A stretch of 64,000 nucleotides of DNA from Zeus faber. Its lineage: Eukaryota; Chordata; Actinopteri; Zeiformes; Zeidae. Shown here piece by piece: positions 45,535 through 55,590 of the stretch. The notes under the pieces were generated by a model that ran no database searches, was not told the DNA's origin, and saw only the letters and a program-made list of their open reading frames with translations. The DNA is taken from assembly GCA_960531495.1 (NCBI GenBank), contig OY482864.1, positions 3,758,848 to 3,822,847 on the forward strand, read 5' to 3'. A program made the position numbers and the translations under genes. Every line of letters starts with the position of its first letter. Positions within the stretch are counted from its first letter, which is position 1.

Positions 45535-46782
45535 TGGTCAAGCCGCAGCTGCAGATGGCAACATAGCTCCCTTTCCCGCGGCCGCCAAGCTGCCTCGAGT
45601 CGACCGAATCAGTGCCCGCGCGGCGCTGATTGATCCGCAAAATACATTGTAACAGGTTACAAAAACATGAAACAGAAGTGTTGCATAAAGGATTTTTAGC
45701 CTGAGGCTAATTTGCGACCGCTGTCCATGGTTAGGCTTTTCTATTTAAAAAATGGTCATTACACATCATCATTACCAGAAATAAGTAATTATTCTGAAAT
45801 GATTCAATAAATGATGCTTTACTATTCATACTTGTGGCCAGCGAGCCCTTTTGTTCAACTTTATAATAAAAAACTCTTGCCATGTTGGCAAACCATGGCC
45901 AGAAAGACTCCGTCTCCTTCCCTAAACCCCTACCTGTGTGCAGAGACTCCCACATAAATCTATTTATTTTTGTGTTTCCTTCTCGTATGGAACAACATTT
46001 TGAAACACAACTGAGTTACGGGACCGTCCAAGCCACGAGCCACGTGTTTCCCGAGCCACGTCACATCTCCCTGTTGCTTTCCGTTGCTATGGGACTTAAT
46101 TTTGTAAATCACCGGATGTTTTTGTGTAAATAATAAATTTTAAATGTATTATTATTATTTCTTTAAACAATCAAATACTTTACTTGTAAATAATAAATCC
46201 TTCACTTCTGTCAGGGGGACACCCTCTATTTCCCGATCAGACTTTAATATGACGGCATTCATTATTATTTATTTTTTTATAGTTTATAATTATTTATTTT
46301 TCATTCATAAGTTCTTTTTGACAATGTTTAGTTTTTTGATAACCTGTAGACATTAATTGAATTGATACTTTTTTTATTTAAAATAAGTGCACTGCAGAGA
46401 CAATTCAGACAATAACATTAGTGTTAAATAAATTTTGTGTCTCAATTGTTATTATTATTAACACCATATCGGCATTATATATCGGCCATCGCACACCCCA
46501 CTAACTAAATATCTCTATGTAAATATTGCATCGGCCACTGAAAAATCCATGTAGGTCGACCACTAATTAGCACCAATCTTCCTTCTGAAGAACAAGATTT
46601 GTTTTGTTTGAAACTAGGGCAAGTCTTAGACTATTTGAAACCATGACTGAGAAAGGCAAGTGAGTCCAGATTAAAAGTGTGATTTAATCTAAGATGAGTC
46701 CTAATCTGTGTCCACAAAACCGCTCCTTTATTTAATAGAAAGGTTTATGGAAAACGATTTTAGGACCCTTTCCTCTGTCTCT

Positions 46783-46985
46783 TATTACATTACATTTCAT
46801 TTAGCAGACGCTTTTATCCAAAGCGACATACAATTGTTCACCGACGGACGCAGCCATCAGGAGCAATTAGGGATTAAGTGTCTTGCTCAAGGACACTACA
46901 GCATGCTAGCAGGAGGAGCCTGGGATCGAACGAGCAACCTTTAGATCACTAGACCACCAGCTCTACCGCCTGAGCTACCATCCCC
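46783..46985 (-). mobile_element. tRNA-derived SINE with L2 tail
   Basis: On the minus strand, from 46985: GGGGATGGTAGCTCAGGCGG carries a pol III A box (TAGCTCAGGCGG, 46966-46977), and GTTCGATCC (46923-46931) is the B box. A body follows (TCCTTGAGCAAGACACTTAA, CCTAATTGCTCCTG). It ends with GTCGCTTTGGATAAAAGCGT CTGCTAAATG, the same 3' tail as the L2 at 52355-52405, then a TAATGTAAT-type repeat. Such tail sharing lets SINEs use L2 enzymes (established for stringent LINE/SINE pairs). Confidence 0.9.
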
Positions 46986-48307
46986 TTATCTTTTCTCAGC
47001 TGTCAGTTTTAGGGCTGGGTTTCCCTTGAACTAAATGCAAGGCCTGGGTAACTTTTGGAAAGACTAGAGTCCGAAATACATTCTAGAGGAGAGCGTTTGC
47101 CTTTAAAGGGTGGCAGCGTTGCAAACTTGCACCTTCTCTCCTGAGCCCTGACTTGATTGTCATTGTCTTTTATTGCCATGGCAACACTTCACTGGGGGTC
47201 ATCATTTTTAATGGCTGCCACGGGCCCCTGGATCTGTTCGGTGTTATTTGTTTGTGAGGGCAAGTCTCTGTACAACACGACCGGAAGTAATCAAAATCTA
47301 TGCATCTTATCCACCATTCTGAAAATGAAAAAAAATGATAAGATTAAGAAATGATTTTGCCCCAAAAGAAAACAATGCTGTTAACTTATATTTTTTGGTA
47401 TCAGGCTGTTGAAAAAAGCAGCATTTTCTAATGGATTTTGGGGTCTCCAACATAGACAATCTTAAAACTAAACCCATACTGTACCTTTACATATAATTTA
47501 TCCTGTGCATAGAATCACACTTTGTATATTATATATACTGTATATATATTTCTGTTTTTATATATTTGCCTATTTCTATGTATTTGTGGTCATTTGTTTT
47601 TTTTTTACTGTTTTATGCTAATTGCCTGTACTGCAATGCACCAATCCTCACCACAACAAATTCTTCAATGTACATGGCGGAACTAAGAGACTCTGATATT
47701 TGTCAATAAAGTAAAAACCAAAAAGTTTAAAATCTATGTCTAAAATTGCAATATATAACACAACTGAGACGTTTAGCTAGGGGAAGCGGACAGTGGCAGT
47801 GTATTGATCTGCCCATCCATTTATTTTCCTTTCATTGCCACTGGAGCTCATCTGGAGACACCCAGAATGGGACACCGGTCCCCTGCAGGGTCATAAAACG
47901 CACACAAACAACAATTGCACACATTACATGCATTATAAGTAGTCTCCATCCTACCCTGTACCCAGTGCCACTGGGGCGGGAGGAAAAACAGATAACCTCG
48001 GGTAGGGCTGTGCAATATGACAATATATATTGCAAGGGGATAGAAAAATAACTTTGTAATTTTTACATATATCGTATTTTTAAGTAAGTCCCGGTGCTTT
48101 ACGTTATCTGCACGTGGGAGCGCATGTAAACAAATATGGAGTAACGTGGCGCTTGGGAAAATTACCCATGGACCAATCACGGCACATATAGCTGAGCCGA
48201 GCCAGAAAAAAGTACCTTTTATAGTAGAATTCTTAACATGTTTGGCAATCGCGTTTTATTTCAAGGTTTCAGTGAATAAAGGTTTACATCTTCAATTTTG
48301 GAAATAT
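46986..48307. other. AT-rich sequence; MITE scrap near 48005
   Basis: About 48005-48110 (GGGCTGTGCAATATGACAAT, ATATATATTGCA) resembles the end of a small DNA element; a matching right end was not found. AATAAA-rich text lies at 47500-47720. No coding signal. Confidence 0.35.
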
Positions 48308-48744
48308 GTGACCCACCGCAGTAAAACCCGCATTGTTGCGCATTTCTAAAATTGCCAGGAGCAGCCAAATATGTCGAAAAAACCTTTCTAGAAGGAAAAT
48401 ACATTTTTTCTGGATTCGTGTTTTTTTTTTTTTTTAATCTCTCAACGTATTTTCAAAGCTGAGTTTGACTTAAATAGTTGATAAATGTTAAACTGTGGAG
48501 TTAAATATTCCCGTTAAAAAAGGTGAGGTCACTTCAAACAAGAGGTGGAGCCCTTGGAAAACTTTGAGGATGATTTCTCAGAAACACAGTTCACCGCACC
48601 CTCTTAATTAATGAGCCATAGATTTAAAAATATTTGCTTGATTTGCACAAGTGACACTTTGTTTTGAAGTTCTGATTCTTCGCTTTCAAATGATGTGGAA
48701 AAACCTAAAATAACTCAAAGTACCTAAAATCTGCGGTTGGTCAC
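48308..48744. mobile_element. GTGACCCACC TIR element, copy B (deleted)
   Basis: It has GTGACCCACC at the left and the diverged GGTTGGTCAC at the right. The left part is the inverted counterpart of 16640-16852 (AATTGCCAGGAGCAGCCAAA, TCTCAACGTATTTTCAAAG, ATTCCCGTTA). The right part is the counterpart of 15525-15730 (TTTAAAAATATTTGCTTGAT, GCACAAGTGACACTTTGTTT). The central ~900 bp with the ORF are missing. It is an internal-deletion derivative of the same family. Confidence 0.8.
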
Positions 48745-48916
48745 ATACAGTATATTAGATTTTGAGGGGGATGGAGCAGATCTCACAGGAGCATGCTGTG
48801 ATCTCGTGAGAAGACGGAAGTGATTACAGATCCAAAATGGTGGCGCCCTGCTGCACTGACTAAAACACCGACAATCCGCTCCAACTCAAATAACAAATAG
48901 AATTGCAAAAATAAAT

Positions 48917-48942
48917 GTAATAATAATAATAATAATAATTTA

Positions 48943-49006
<64 letters not shown>
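48917..49006. repeat. (TAA)n then (TA)n microsatellite
   Basis: TAATAATAAT (48917-48939), then a TA dinucleotide tract (48950-49006), directly upstream of the L1 ORF1 remnant. Confidence 0.95.
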
Positions 49007-49009
<3 letters not shown>

Positions 49010-49029
49010 TTTAAAAAGGAACACTGCAC

Positions 49030-49920
49030 GAAAACAAAGTGGAAGACCTCAAGGATTATATCGATTCCTTTTATAACGAGTACATCATGGAAGACAATCA
49101 GGACCACAAAAATCCAGCGAAAAGAAAGAAGACGGACTCAGCAACAGACACAGACGATATAATCCCAAGTGCTGGAGAGGTTAGTGTCTTGGATGAGATA
49201 AGAAGAGATAAGAATCTGGACATGCTTGGTCCACTTCTCTGAGAAATTACCGAGATCAAATCCAGCCTTGATTTCTTGCACTGCACGGTCGGCAAGATGC
49301 AAAAATATTGCAGATCTAAAAACCTCCGCAAAGCATCTCACAATGGAGGTGGAGGTTCTAAAAAATTAAAATAAAATTATGAAAGAGGCTATCCTGGATA
49401 TACAATCCAGAAGTATGCAGGACAGCCTCATCTTTTCTGGGATCCCCGAGGATGAAACTCCCCACGGACACCGTGAAGCAGATCACCTTCCACTGGGGTC
49501 ACCAACTGGAACCGTCCCTGCTTCCTCATTGCCAAGTTTGAACACTTCAAGCACAAGGAGCTAGTTAAAAGCAAAGGACAGGAGCTGAAAGGAACCACGC
49601 TGGGTAACTTTACTCCATTGCTCAAATCCATTGAAGAAGACCTCATTCGATGGCACAACCTACCCATCTCACTAATTGGTAGGATAGCAGCAGTGAAAAT
49701 GAATGTACTACCAAAAATAAACTTTATATTTTCAATGACCCCAGTGCAACCAACAGTACATTGATTTCATACTCAAGACTGATTAGTCAATACATTTTAT
49801 TGGAAATACAAGGAACCGAGAATAAATCTAGCAACACCACAGAAAAACCAAGACTGTGGAGGCCTAGCAGCCCCAAACTTCAGATACTACTATCCAGCGA
49901 ATATCCAGCATCTTTAATTT
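49030..49920 (+). pseudogene. L1-type LINE remnant: ORF1 fused to ORF2 C-terminus
   Basis: From 49039 the frame reads MEDLKDYIDSFYNEYIMEDN, then further on ILDIQSRSMQDSLIFSGIPE (about 49387-49446) and LIAKFEHFKHKELVKSKGQE, the ORF1 (transposase-22/RNA-binding) pattern. From about 49609 it jumps to FTPLLKSIEEDLIRWHNLPI, SLIGRIAAVKMNVLPKINFI and GGLAAPNFRYYYPANIQHL, the ORF2 C-terminal region. Endonuclease and RT are entirely missing, so a large internal deletion joined the two ORFs. Stops and frameshifts are present. Confidence 0.8.
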
Positions 49921-50027
49921 AAAATTAAACCGTTACGACCAGAGCAACAATTGGGCCATGAATGGTGAGACATTGAACAAACAGAATGTCATGAGTTATC
50001 ATTATCTGATCTCCCATTCCATTGCGG

Positions 50028-50996
50028 TTCGGGCGGAGTGTTGGTCTGTCGGCGCGGGGCCTGGATCCAGGCCTGCGATCCGTGCCTGGCCAACCCAGGT
50101 TCTGTGCCTATGGCTGCGTCTTGTGCCTGCACTTGGGGGTGCGTTGTTTGTGTGCACCCCTGGGATGCGGGGTCTCCTCTTGCTTCCTGGGACGGGGTTA
50201 TGCTCCTTGGGACCAGGTGTGGGGGTTGCTCCATGGGCCTCTGGCTTCTCTGGGGGACCGGCGGTCTGCAGGGCAGGTGCTCGGGGCTTTCCTGCAGCCA
50301 TTGGGTGTCTACGTAGCTGCGTAGCTCGGGGGGGCTTCAGGGCCCTTTCAACTGCTTGGAGGCGCCACGACATAGTACCGACCTTATATATACACCAGAA
50401 CCGATTGGGATAAGTCATGTACACTCACTGGTGGACACCTTACACACACACTCACACACATACACATGGTCCCATCACACACACACACCACCACACCTGC
50501 TTCGAATGCACCCCAGCACCCTCCTGGTTGCATTCCTCTCCTTTCCTCCCCCCTTTACTGCCATAACTATGACAGGAAGAGGTCACGTGCCCAATTGTAG
50601 TTCTAGTTTTCCTGGACCTGATTAACACTATTTTTCAATACATGTTGTCGTCCAGTGTTATGTTTTCGTGTAAATGTTGTTTGGTTCTATGCTTAATTGT
50701 CTCACCCATGGTGAATCTGCCCCTCTTGGAGTAGTGATCAGTTGATTATAGAGCCAAACATGGTAAATAGTTCTCCAAAGAGGGGGATTGGTGGTGGTTC
50801 TGTATAACCAAAAATTGTGCCCATGTTATCTTATAGGTATAGATAGTTATTGTAGCAGTTCTTGATTATTTAAGAATTAATAAAGAGTTGCATTGCAGGT
50901 TGAGAACTTGAACTCCACTTGCAGACTAACTGTATGCTAGATGCAATGGCATACAAATAATCTGTGTTCTATGCCCAGCATGCTGACAGCACAGGT
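50028..50996 (+). repeat. L1-type LINE 3' region, copy 2
   Basis: It follows the ORF2 remnant and shares blocks with copies 1 and 3: TTCGGGCGGAGTGTTGGTCT, GCCTGCACTTGGGGGTGCGT, AAGTCATGTACACTCACTGG, GACAGGAAGAGGTCACGTG, CAATACATGTTGTCGTC and AGGTTGAGAACTTGAACTCC. It ends at GACAGCACAGG and directly abuts the L2 copy. CA-rich words at about 50441-50495 are short here. Confidence 0.75.
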
Positions 50997-52405
50997 AAAA
51001 ATACGGTCTCTAGACAGGTTATAGAATACCTGTCAAGAGACAACCTTCTCGATACACTTCAATCTGGCTTCAAAAGTGGTCACTCCACCGAAACAGCCCT
51101 GTTGTCTGTAACAGAGGCCTTAAAAACTGCTAGAGCTGCTGCCAAATCCTAGGTTCTCATTCTGCTAGCCTTATCAGCTGCTTTTGACACTGTCAATCAC
51201 AGCATACTTCTGTCCATACTCTCAAGTATGGGCATAACGGGCAGTGCACTTTCCTGGTTCGAATCTTACCTTACTGGGCGCTCGTTCAATGTGACATGGC
51301 AAGGCCAGCTGTCTGTGCCGCACAACCTCACCACAGGGGTGCCCCAAGGCTCGGTGCTAGGACCCCTCCTCTTTGCCATATACACCACCTCACTGGGCCC
51401 GATCATCCGCTCATATGGCTTTTCATATCACTGCTCTGCGGATGATACTCAACTCTATCTGTCCTTCCCGCCCGACGACCCCACTGTCTCGACGTGGATC
51501 TCGGATTGTCTCGCTGACATATCCACGTGGATGAAGGATTATCACCTTCAACTAAATCTTGCGAAAACGGAACTGCTGGTCTTCCCGGCCAAACAAGGTA
51601 TTTACCACAACATTGATATTAAAATTGACTCTCTATCTCTTGTTCCTACCAAGGCTGCAAGGAATCTTGGTGTCATTATTGATGACCAACTGACATTCTC
51701 GGACCATGTTGCCGCAGTCTCCCGGTCCTGCCGCTTCGCACTACTCAACATCCGAAAAGTCAGGTCATACCTGACCCAATATGCCACTCAACTGCTGGTA
51801 CAAACCTTGGTGATGTCCCGTCTCGACTACTGCAACGCTCTCTTAACAGGCTTGCCGGCCTGTGCGGTGAAGCCACTACAGATGATACAGAATGCGGCGG
51901 CGCGACTGGTGTTCAACCAGCCAAAGAGGGCACATGTCACTCCGCTGCTCATCGAGCTCCACTGGTTACCTGTAGCCGCTCGCATCAAGTTCAAGTCTCT
52001 TATGCTGGCCTACAGAGTGATTGCTGGGAATGCTCCCGCCTACTTAAATGCTCTTGTAAGAGCACATGTTGCCCCCCGGATGCTGCGCTCGTCACATGAG
52101 CGTCGCCTGGCTCTGCTGGCCATACAGCCACGGCAATCCAGGCTATTCTCATTTGTAGTTCCACGTTGGTGGAACGAGCTGCCAAAAATGACCAGAGCAG
52201 GGACCTCCCTCTCTGTCTTTAAGAAGCACTTGAAGACCCAGCTCTTCAGTGAGCACCTCCTCTCCTAACCTACAATTACTTAGCACTACTTAGCAGTATT
52301 TATTGTTACACTAATGTCTCTGTCACAATGTAGCTTGAATGTTATTCTCCCTTGTAAGTCGCTTTGGATAAAAGCGTCTGCTAAATGACTAAATGTAAAT
52401 GTAAA
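50997..52405 (+). mobile_element. L2-type LINE, 5'-truncated
   Basis: It contains most of the L2 reverse transcriptase ORF and the canonical L2 3' tail (GTCGCTTTGGATAAAAGCGT, then CTAAATGTAAATGTAAA). It is truncated 5' of the RT. GTAAAAA occurs at both flanks and could be a short target duplication, which is weak. The 3' end is shared with the SINE at 46783-46985 and the insertion at 26238-26775. Confidence 0.9.
50999..52268 (+). pseudogene. L2 reverse transcriptase, nearly intact
   Basis: RT motifs in order are [108 protein letters not shown], then the C-terminal [20 protein letters not shown] and [15 protein letters not shown]. One in-frame stop lies near 51151 (after ARAAAKS). From 51228 the frame is open for 346 codons. 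The catalytic box is SADD where L2 proteins usually have YADD. The endonuclease domain is missing. A recently dead copy. Confidence 0.9.
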
Positions 52406-52464
52406 AACAAACGATTTTGATAAATATATCGCTCATTTTTTCTCACATATTTTACTCTTTACTC

Positions 52465-53035
52465 TCCTGTGAATTTGAGAGCCCCGATAAGCGCCTTCCC
52501 ACACTGGGCCGCGTCACAAATGAGGTGTGGCTTGTGGAGCGAGTTCTGTCAGGCAACTTGACGGCACCCCATGCTTCCATGCCCTTTTGGGCTGGCCTAT
52601 TTAAGCAGCCAATCCCTCTTGCCCTCCCTGCTTTACTTTCGTTTTGCTGCCTGCTTTGCTTGCTACACTGCCATGCTCCATCACTCCCTCCATCTCCTCT
52701 GCATCCTCCTGTTGGGCTCTTTGTGGTGTGGGGGTGCAGTGGTTTGAGTGGCCGCACCTGTCTTGGATATAGGTAATTGGGCCCAGGATCATGGTGTCTG
52801 TATGCCTGATGCTTGTTAGAGTAATTAAGGAGCTACAGGTAAAACCCCCATCCCCACACACACACAGGAGAGGAACCCCTGTCATGACATGTTTTACATG
52901 TGCTCTGGGACTGTTACAGCTTGCCCACTCTTTCCGATAAACTGGTGTGTTTTAAATTCCTTCGCCTAAGTATATTTTGTGTCGGACAGCCCTGAAAAAG
53001 CCACTTGGATGGCGTGTGGCAGGATAGTTAAGCAT
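52465..53035 (+). repeat. 5' LTR of Gypsy-type element
   Basis: It contains TATTTAAGCAGCCAAT (TATA-like), a CT-rich stretch, GGTAATTGGGCCCAGGATCA, TAAAACCCCCATCCCCACAC, CTTGCCCACTCTTTCC and TGTGTCGGACAGCCCTG. It is collinear with 55290-55590 downstream and antisense with 37890-38232. Exact ends are approximate and no primer-binding site was fixed. Confidence 0.7.
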
Positions 53036-53379
53036 GCTTATGTTTTCTGTACACCTCACCGGGAGTGATGAGCAGTAGAGTCCAGACACCCAAACTGAAA
53101 CAATGCTAAATAAATAAAGATAATTTTAAAATGTATTAGAAGAGTTGTCTGTCAGAAATACTATGAGCTTTACCATGTGTTGTTTTTTTGTTTTTTTTAT
53201 ATAAAAAAATTGTATTAATTGAATATACAGAAAACATGCTATATCATGATACATATACGTCATGATACATATACTTGGCTCAACAGTAACTGTGGCCCAG
53301 TTGCCCTCAACAACCAGATTGAGTCAATTGGCAGCCATTCTGTAGCCTGGTTGCCTCCTTTGGCAACCACTTTTTAACG

Positions 53380-55290
53380 TAAAAAATAGGGACTCCCTGT
53401 TATTAGGCACAGATTGGCCTGGGTTAGGGGCGCTGATGCAGGAATCAGAGGGGGTGCGTTAGCTGCCGGTAGGGACATGGAAGTGCTGTGCGGGGCGCCC
53501 AGGGAGTGTAGAGATACGGCGGAGGTGGCCAAGGTGCGGGGAGGGGGGAGCCTCCCCAAGGGGCTTACCAGGCCCCGGTGTACTCTCCTGAAGGGGACAT
53601 TCCCCTGACCAGTCTCGAGATGACACACGGGTAGAGCGGATTGATGGGGTGGAGGTGCGGCCAGGCGTTGCGTTCGTGCACCCATACTTGTCAATGATAA
53701 GGGACAGATTATATCGGGTGAGTCGGGACACCCAGTCAGGAGAGGAGCTCATCCAGTTGTTTGTTCCGAAAAGCCACAGCTCACAGCAACCCACTGACCG
53801 GTCACCTTGGACAGGAAAAAACGCTGCAGAGGATAATGGCATGCTATTGCTGGCCAAGCATCTGGGCTGACGTGCGCAAGTGGTGCGCCGCCTGTCCAGA
53901 GTGTTAGCTGGTTAACCCGCCGGCCACGTCAAAAGCACCGTTGAGGCCCCTCCCCTTGGTTGAGGTCCCGTTTGAAAGACTGGGCATGGATCCGGGCCGT
54001 TAGACCGCAGTGCACGTGGCTATCGCTTTGTCTTAGTCCTGGTGGACTACGCAACCTGATACCCAGAAGCAGTGCCGTTGTGCAATGTATCTGCAAAAAG
54101 TGTTGCACAAGCACTGTTCCAGGTCATCTCCCAGGTCAGGATTCTGAAAGAAATCCTGACCGACCAATGTCACACTCACACTTTGGGAAATTTTATAAAT
54201 ATTGGGTGTCCGCTCAATCAGGACCAGTGTTTACCACCCCCAGACCAATGGCCTGGAGGAGCGGTTCAATAAGATGCTGAAGAACATGGTTCGTAAGTTT
54301 GTACACGAGGATAGCCGTAATTGGGATAAATGGTTGGACCCTCTGTTGTTTGTTGTACGGGAGGTTCCCCAGGCCTCTACGGGATTCACCCCCTTTGAAC
54401 TCCTTTTTGGAAAGAGACCGCGTGGGGTGCTAGGGGAGGGAGGACTGCGCGGGAGGAAGGGCATAGCATGAGTAAGAATGAAATTCAGTATGTTCGGGAC
54501 CTGGGAGCAAAATTCCACACGCTGGGCCACCTGTCACGTGAGAATTTGCTCCAGTCCCTGGAACGGCAGCGGCAACTCGGGGGACGCGACTGAAACAGTT
54601 TTCACCGGGAGACAGGGTGCTAGTCTTATTACCAACATCCAGCTCTAATTTCTTGTCAGTTGGCAAGGGCTCTTTGTGGTCACACGGTGAGTCGGGGAGG
54701 TGGATTATGAGGTCAAACTTACTGACGCGAGGGGTGACTCAAGTGTATCACCTCAACCTCTTAAAGGTGTGGAGGGAGGGGCTGTCTGTCTCGCTGGCCA
54801 CCGCAGGGATTGGGAGAGACAAGCTGGGCCCGGAGGTTCCAAAAGCTACCAATGAGACCCGGGCCCTGTCACATGACCATCTCTGGCCATTTGGCAGACG
54901 TGGCCGCCTTACAGCAACGATTTGCTGATGTATTCTCTCCCCTGCCAGGCCGTACGTCTCTCATACACCACCACTTAGAGACAACACCGGCGGTGAAAAT
55001 ACGCACCCAGCCATGCCGACTGCCAGAGCACAAACGCAAAATTGTGCAGGCAGAATTGAAGGCCATGCTGGAAATGGGGGTAATAGAAGAGTCTACTGGT
55101 GACTTTTATCTTATTCTATAAGTATTCCACTTACTGTATTACGTTTTAGGAGTCAGTTAGTCGGTCTATTAGAAAGGAATTTTCTACTTTTTATTTTATT
55201 TTCTATTTTTTCCTAGGACATATTGTGTGCTATCAACCCCAGCCACCTTTCAGAGACTCATGAACTGGGTTCTGCGCCCGCACATGGCAT
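53380..55290 (+). pseudogene. Gypsy-type pol fragments: protease end, integrase, partial RT
   Basis: Readable pieces in order are LLGTDWPGLG (protease LGxDW, about 53400), RSARGYRFVLVLVDYAT (integrase core, about 54000), ILTDQ (54155), TSVYHPQTNGLEERFNKMLK (54220) with the integrase Glu, PLLFVVREVPQASTGFTPFE (about 54340) and VLVLLPTSSSNFLSVGKG (chromodomain-proximal region). Then RT-proximal RLPEHKRKIVQAELKAMLEM follows, and after a foreign 125-bp block, PATFQRLMNWVLRPHMAY (RT). The integrase lies before the RT, so large deletions or a rearrangement have shuffled the usual order, or the family has an unusual layout. Many stops. Confidence 0.75.
55106..55232 (+). repeat. LINE 3' UTR-like block inside Gypsy RT
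   Basis: It is homologous to 28506-28602 of the large LINE's 3' UTR: TATTCTATAAGTATTCCACT, TTACGTTTTAGGAGTCAGTT and CCTAGGACATATTGTGTG. RT codons resume right after it. An extra 30-bp ATTTTATTTTCTATTTTTTC insertion lies within. Confidence 0.7.
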
Positions 55291-55590
55291 ATACATAAAA
55301 CCCTTGTGGTGACGGGAGGGTTTAAGCAGCGATAGCTTGGGTCTAGGTAATTGGGCTAAGGATCAGGGTGGCTCTATGCCTGTTGCTTGTTAGAGCAATC
55401 AGTGCGCAAGAGGTAAAACCCCTATCTCCACACACAGAGGAGAGGAGCCTTGTCATGACATGTTGTCCATTTGCTCAGGGCTTGCTCCATCTTGCCCACT
55501 CTCTACAATAAAAATGGTACTTTTCAACCCTATCTGCCTGTGTCTCTGTGTCGGAGGACCCTGAGAATGCCACTTGCAGACCTGCCCACC
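55290..55590 (+). repeat. 3' LTR of Gypsy-type element (partial)
   Basis: GGTCTAGGTAATTGGGCTAA, GAGGTAAAACCCCTATCTCC, GAGCCTTGTCATGACATGTT, CTTGCCCACTCTCTACAATA (with the AATAAA polyadenylation signal) and GTGTCTCTGTGTCGGAGGAC parallel the 5' LTR. The first ~230 bp of the LTR (promoter part) are missing. Confidence 0.7.

Larger units (their letters stand above)
44233..45955 (+). mobile_element. LTR retrotransposon, internally deleted, truncated 5' LTR
   Basis: The 5' LTR (44233-44495) lacks its first ~110 bp. A primer-binding site TGGCACCTGAACAGGGAC follows at 44498-44515. The internal part holds gag zinc-knuckle and protease codons but no RT, RNase H or integrase. The 3' LTR (45517-45955) starts TGTGGCTGACCAAGGGGC, ends ACTCCCACA, and is enlarged by about 190 bp of unrelated sequence (about 45635-45828). 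The solo LTR at 38279 is the same family. It is inserted in the hAT at 43680-46565. Confidence 0.8.
43680..46565. mobile_element. hAT element with GGTCGACC ends, holding an LTR element
   Basis: The left end CAGTGGTCGACCGATTAATC and the reverse complement of the right end, TAGTGGTCGACCTACATGG, are inverted repeats. The flanks ATAAGTGC and ATTAGCAC (8 bp each) match at five positions, fitting an old hAT duplication. Near 44040 a plus-strand start (MASAEPP, then SVGWKYFAFEAKRTP) resembles a BED-finger transposase N-terminus. An LTR element (44233-45955) breaks this gene. The ends are shared with the small element at 20050-20616. Confidence 0.75.
43329..46729. mobile_element. Outer TIR element interrupted by a hAT element
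   Basis: The left end GTGGTTTTCGCAGACAGGGT and the reverse complement of the right end, GCGGTTTTGTGGACACAGAT, are imperfect inverted repeats. TTTAATCTAAATCAGGA and its right counterpart GATTTAATCTAAGATGAGTC continue the pairing. This is a small nonautonomous element (about 0.5 kb in total) split by the 2.9 kb hAT at 43680-46565. No ORF of its own. Confidence 0.6.

Noticed and set aside
48950..49006. TA tract considered as part of a promoter for the L1 ORF1 that follows
   Set aside because: It is a plain microsatellite, and the L1 copy is a deleted pseudogene with no visible 5' UTR.
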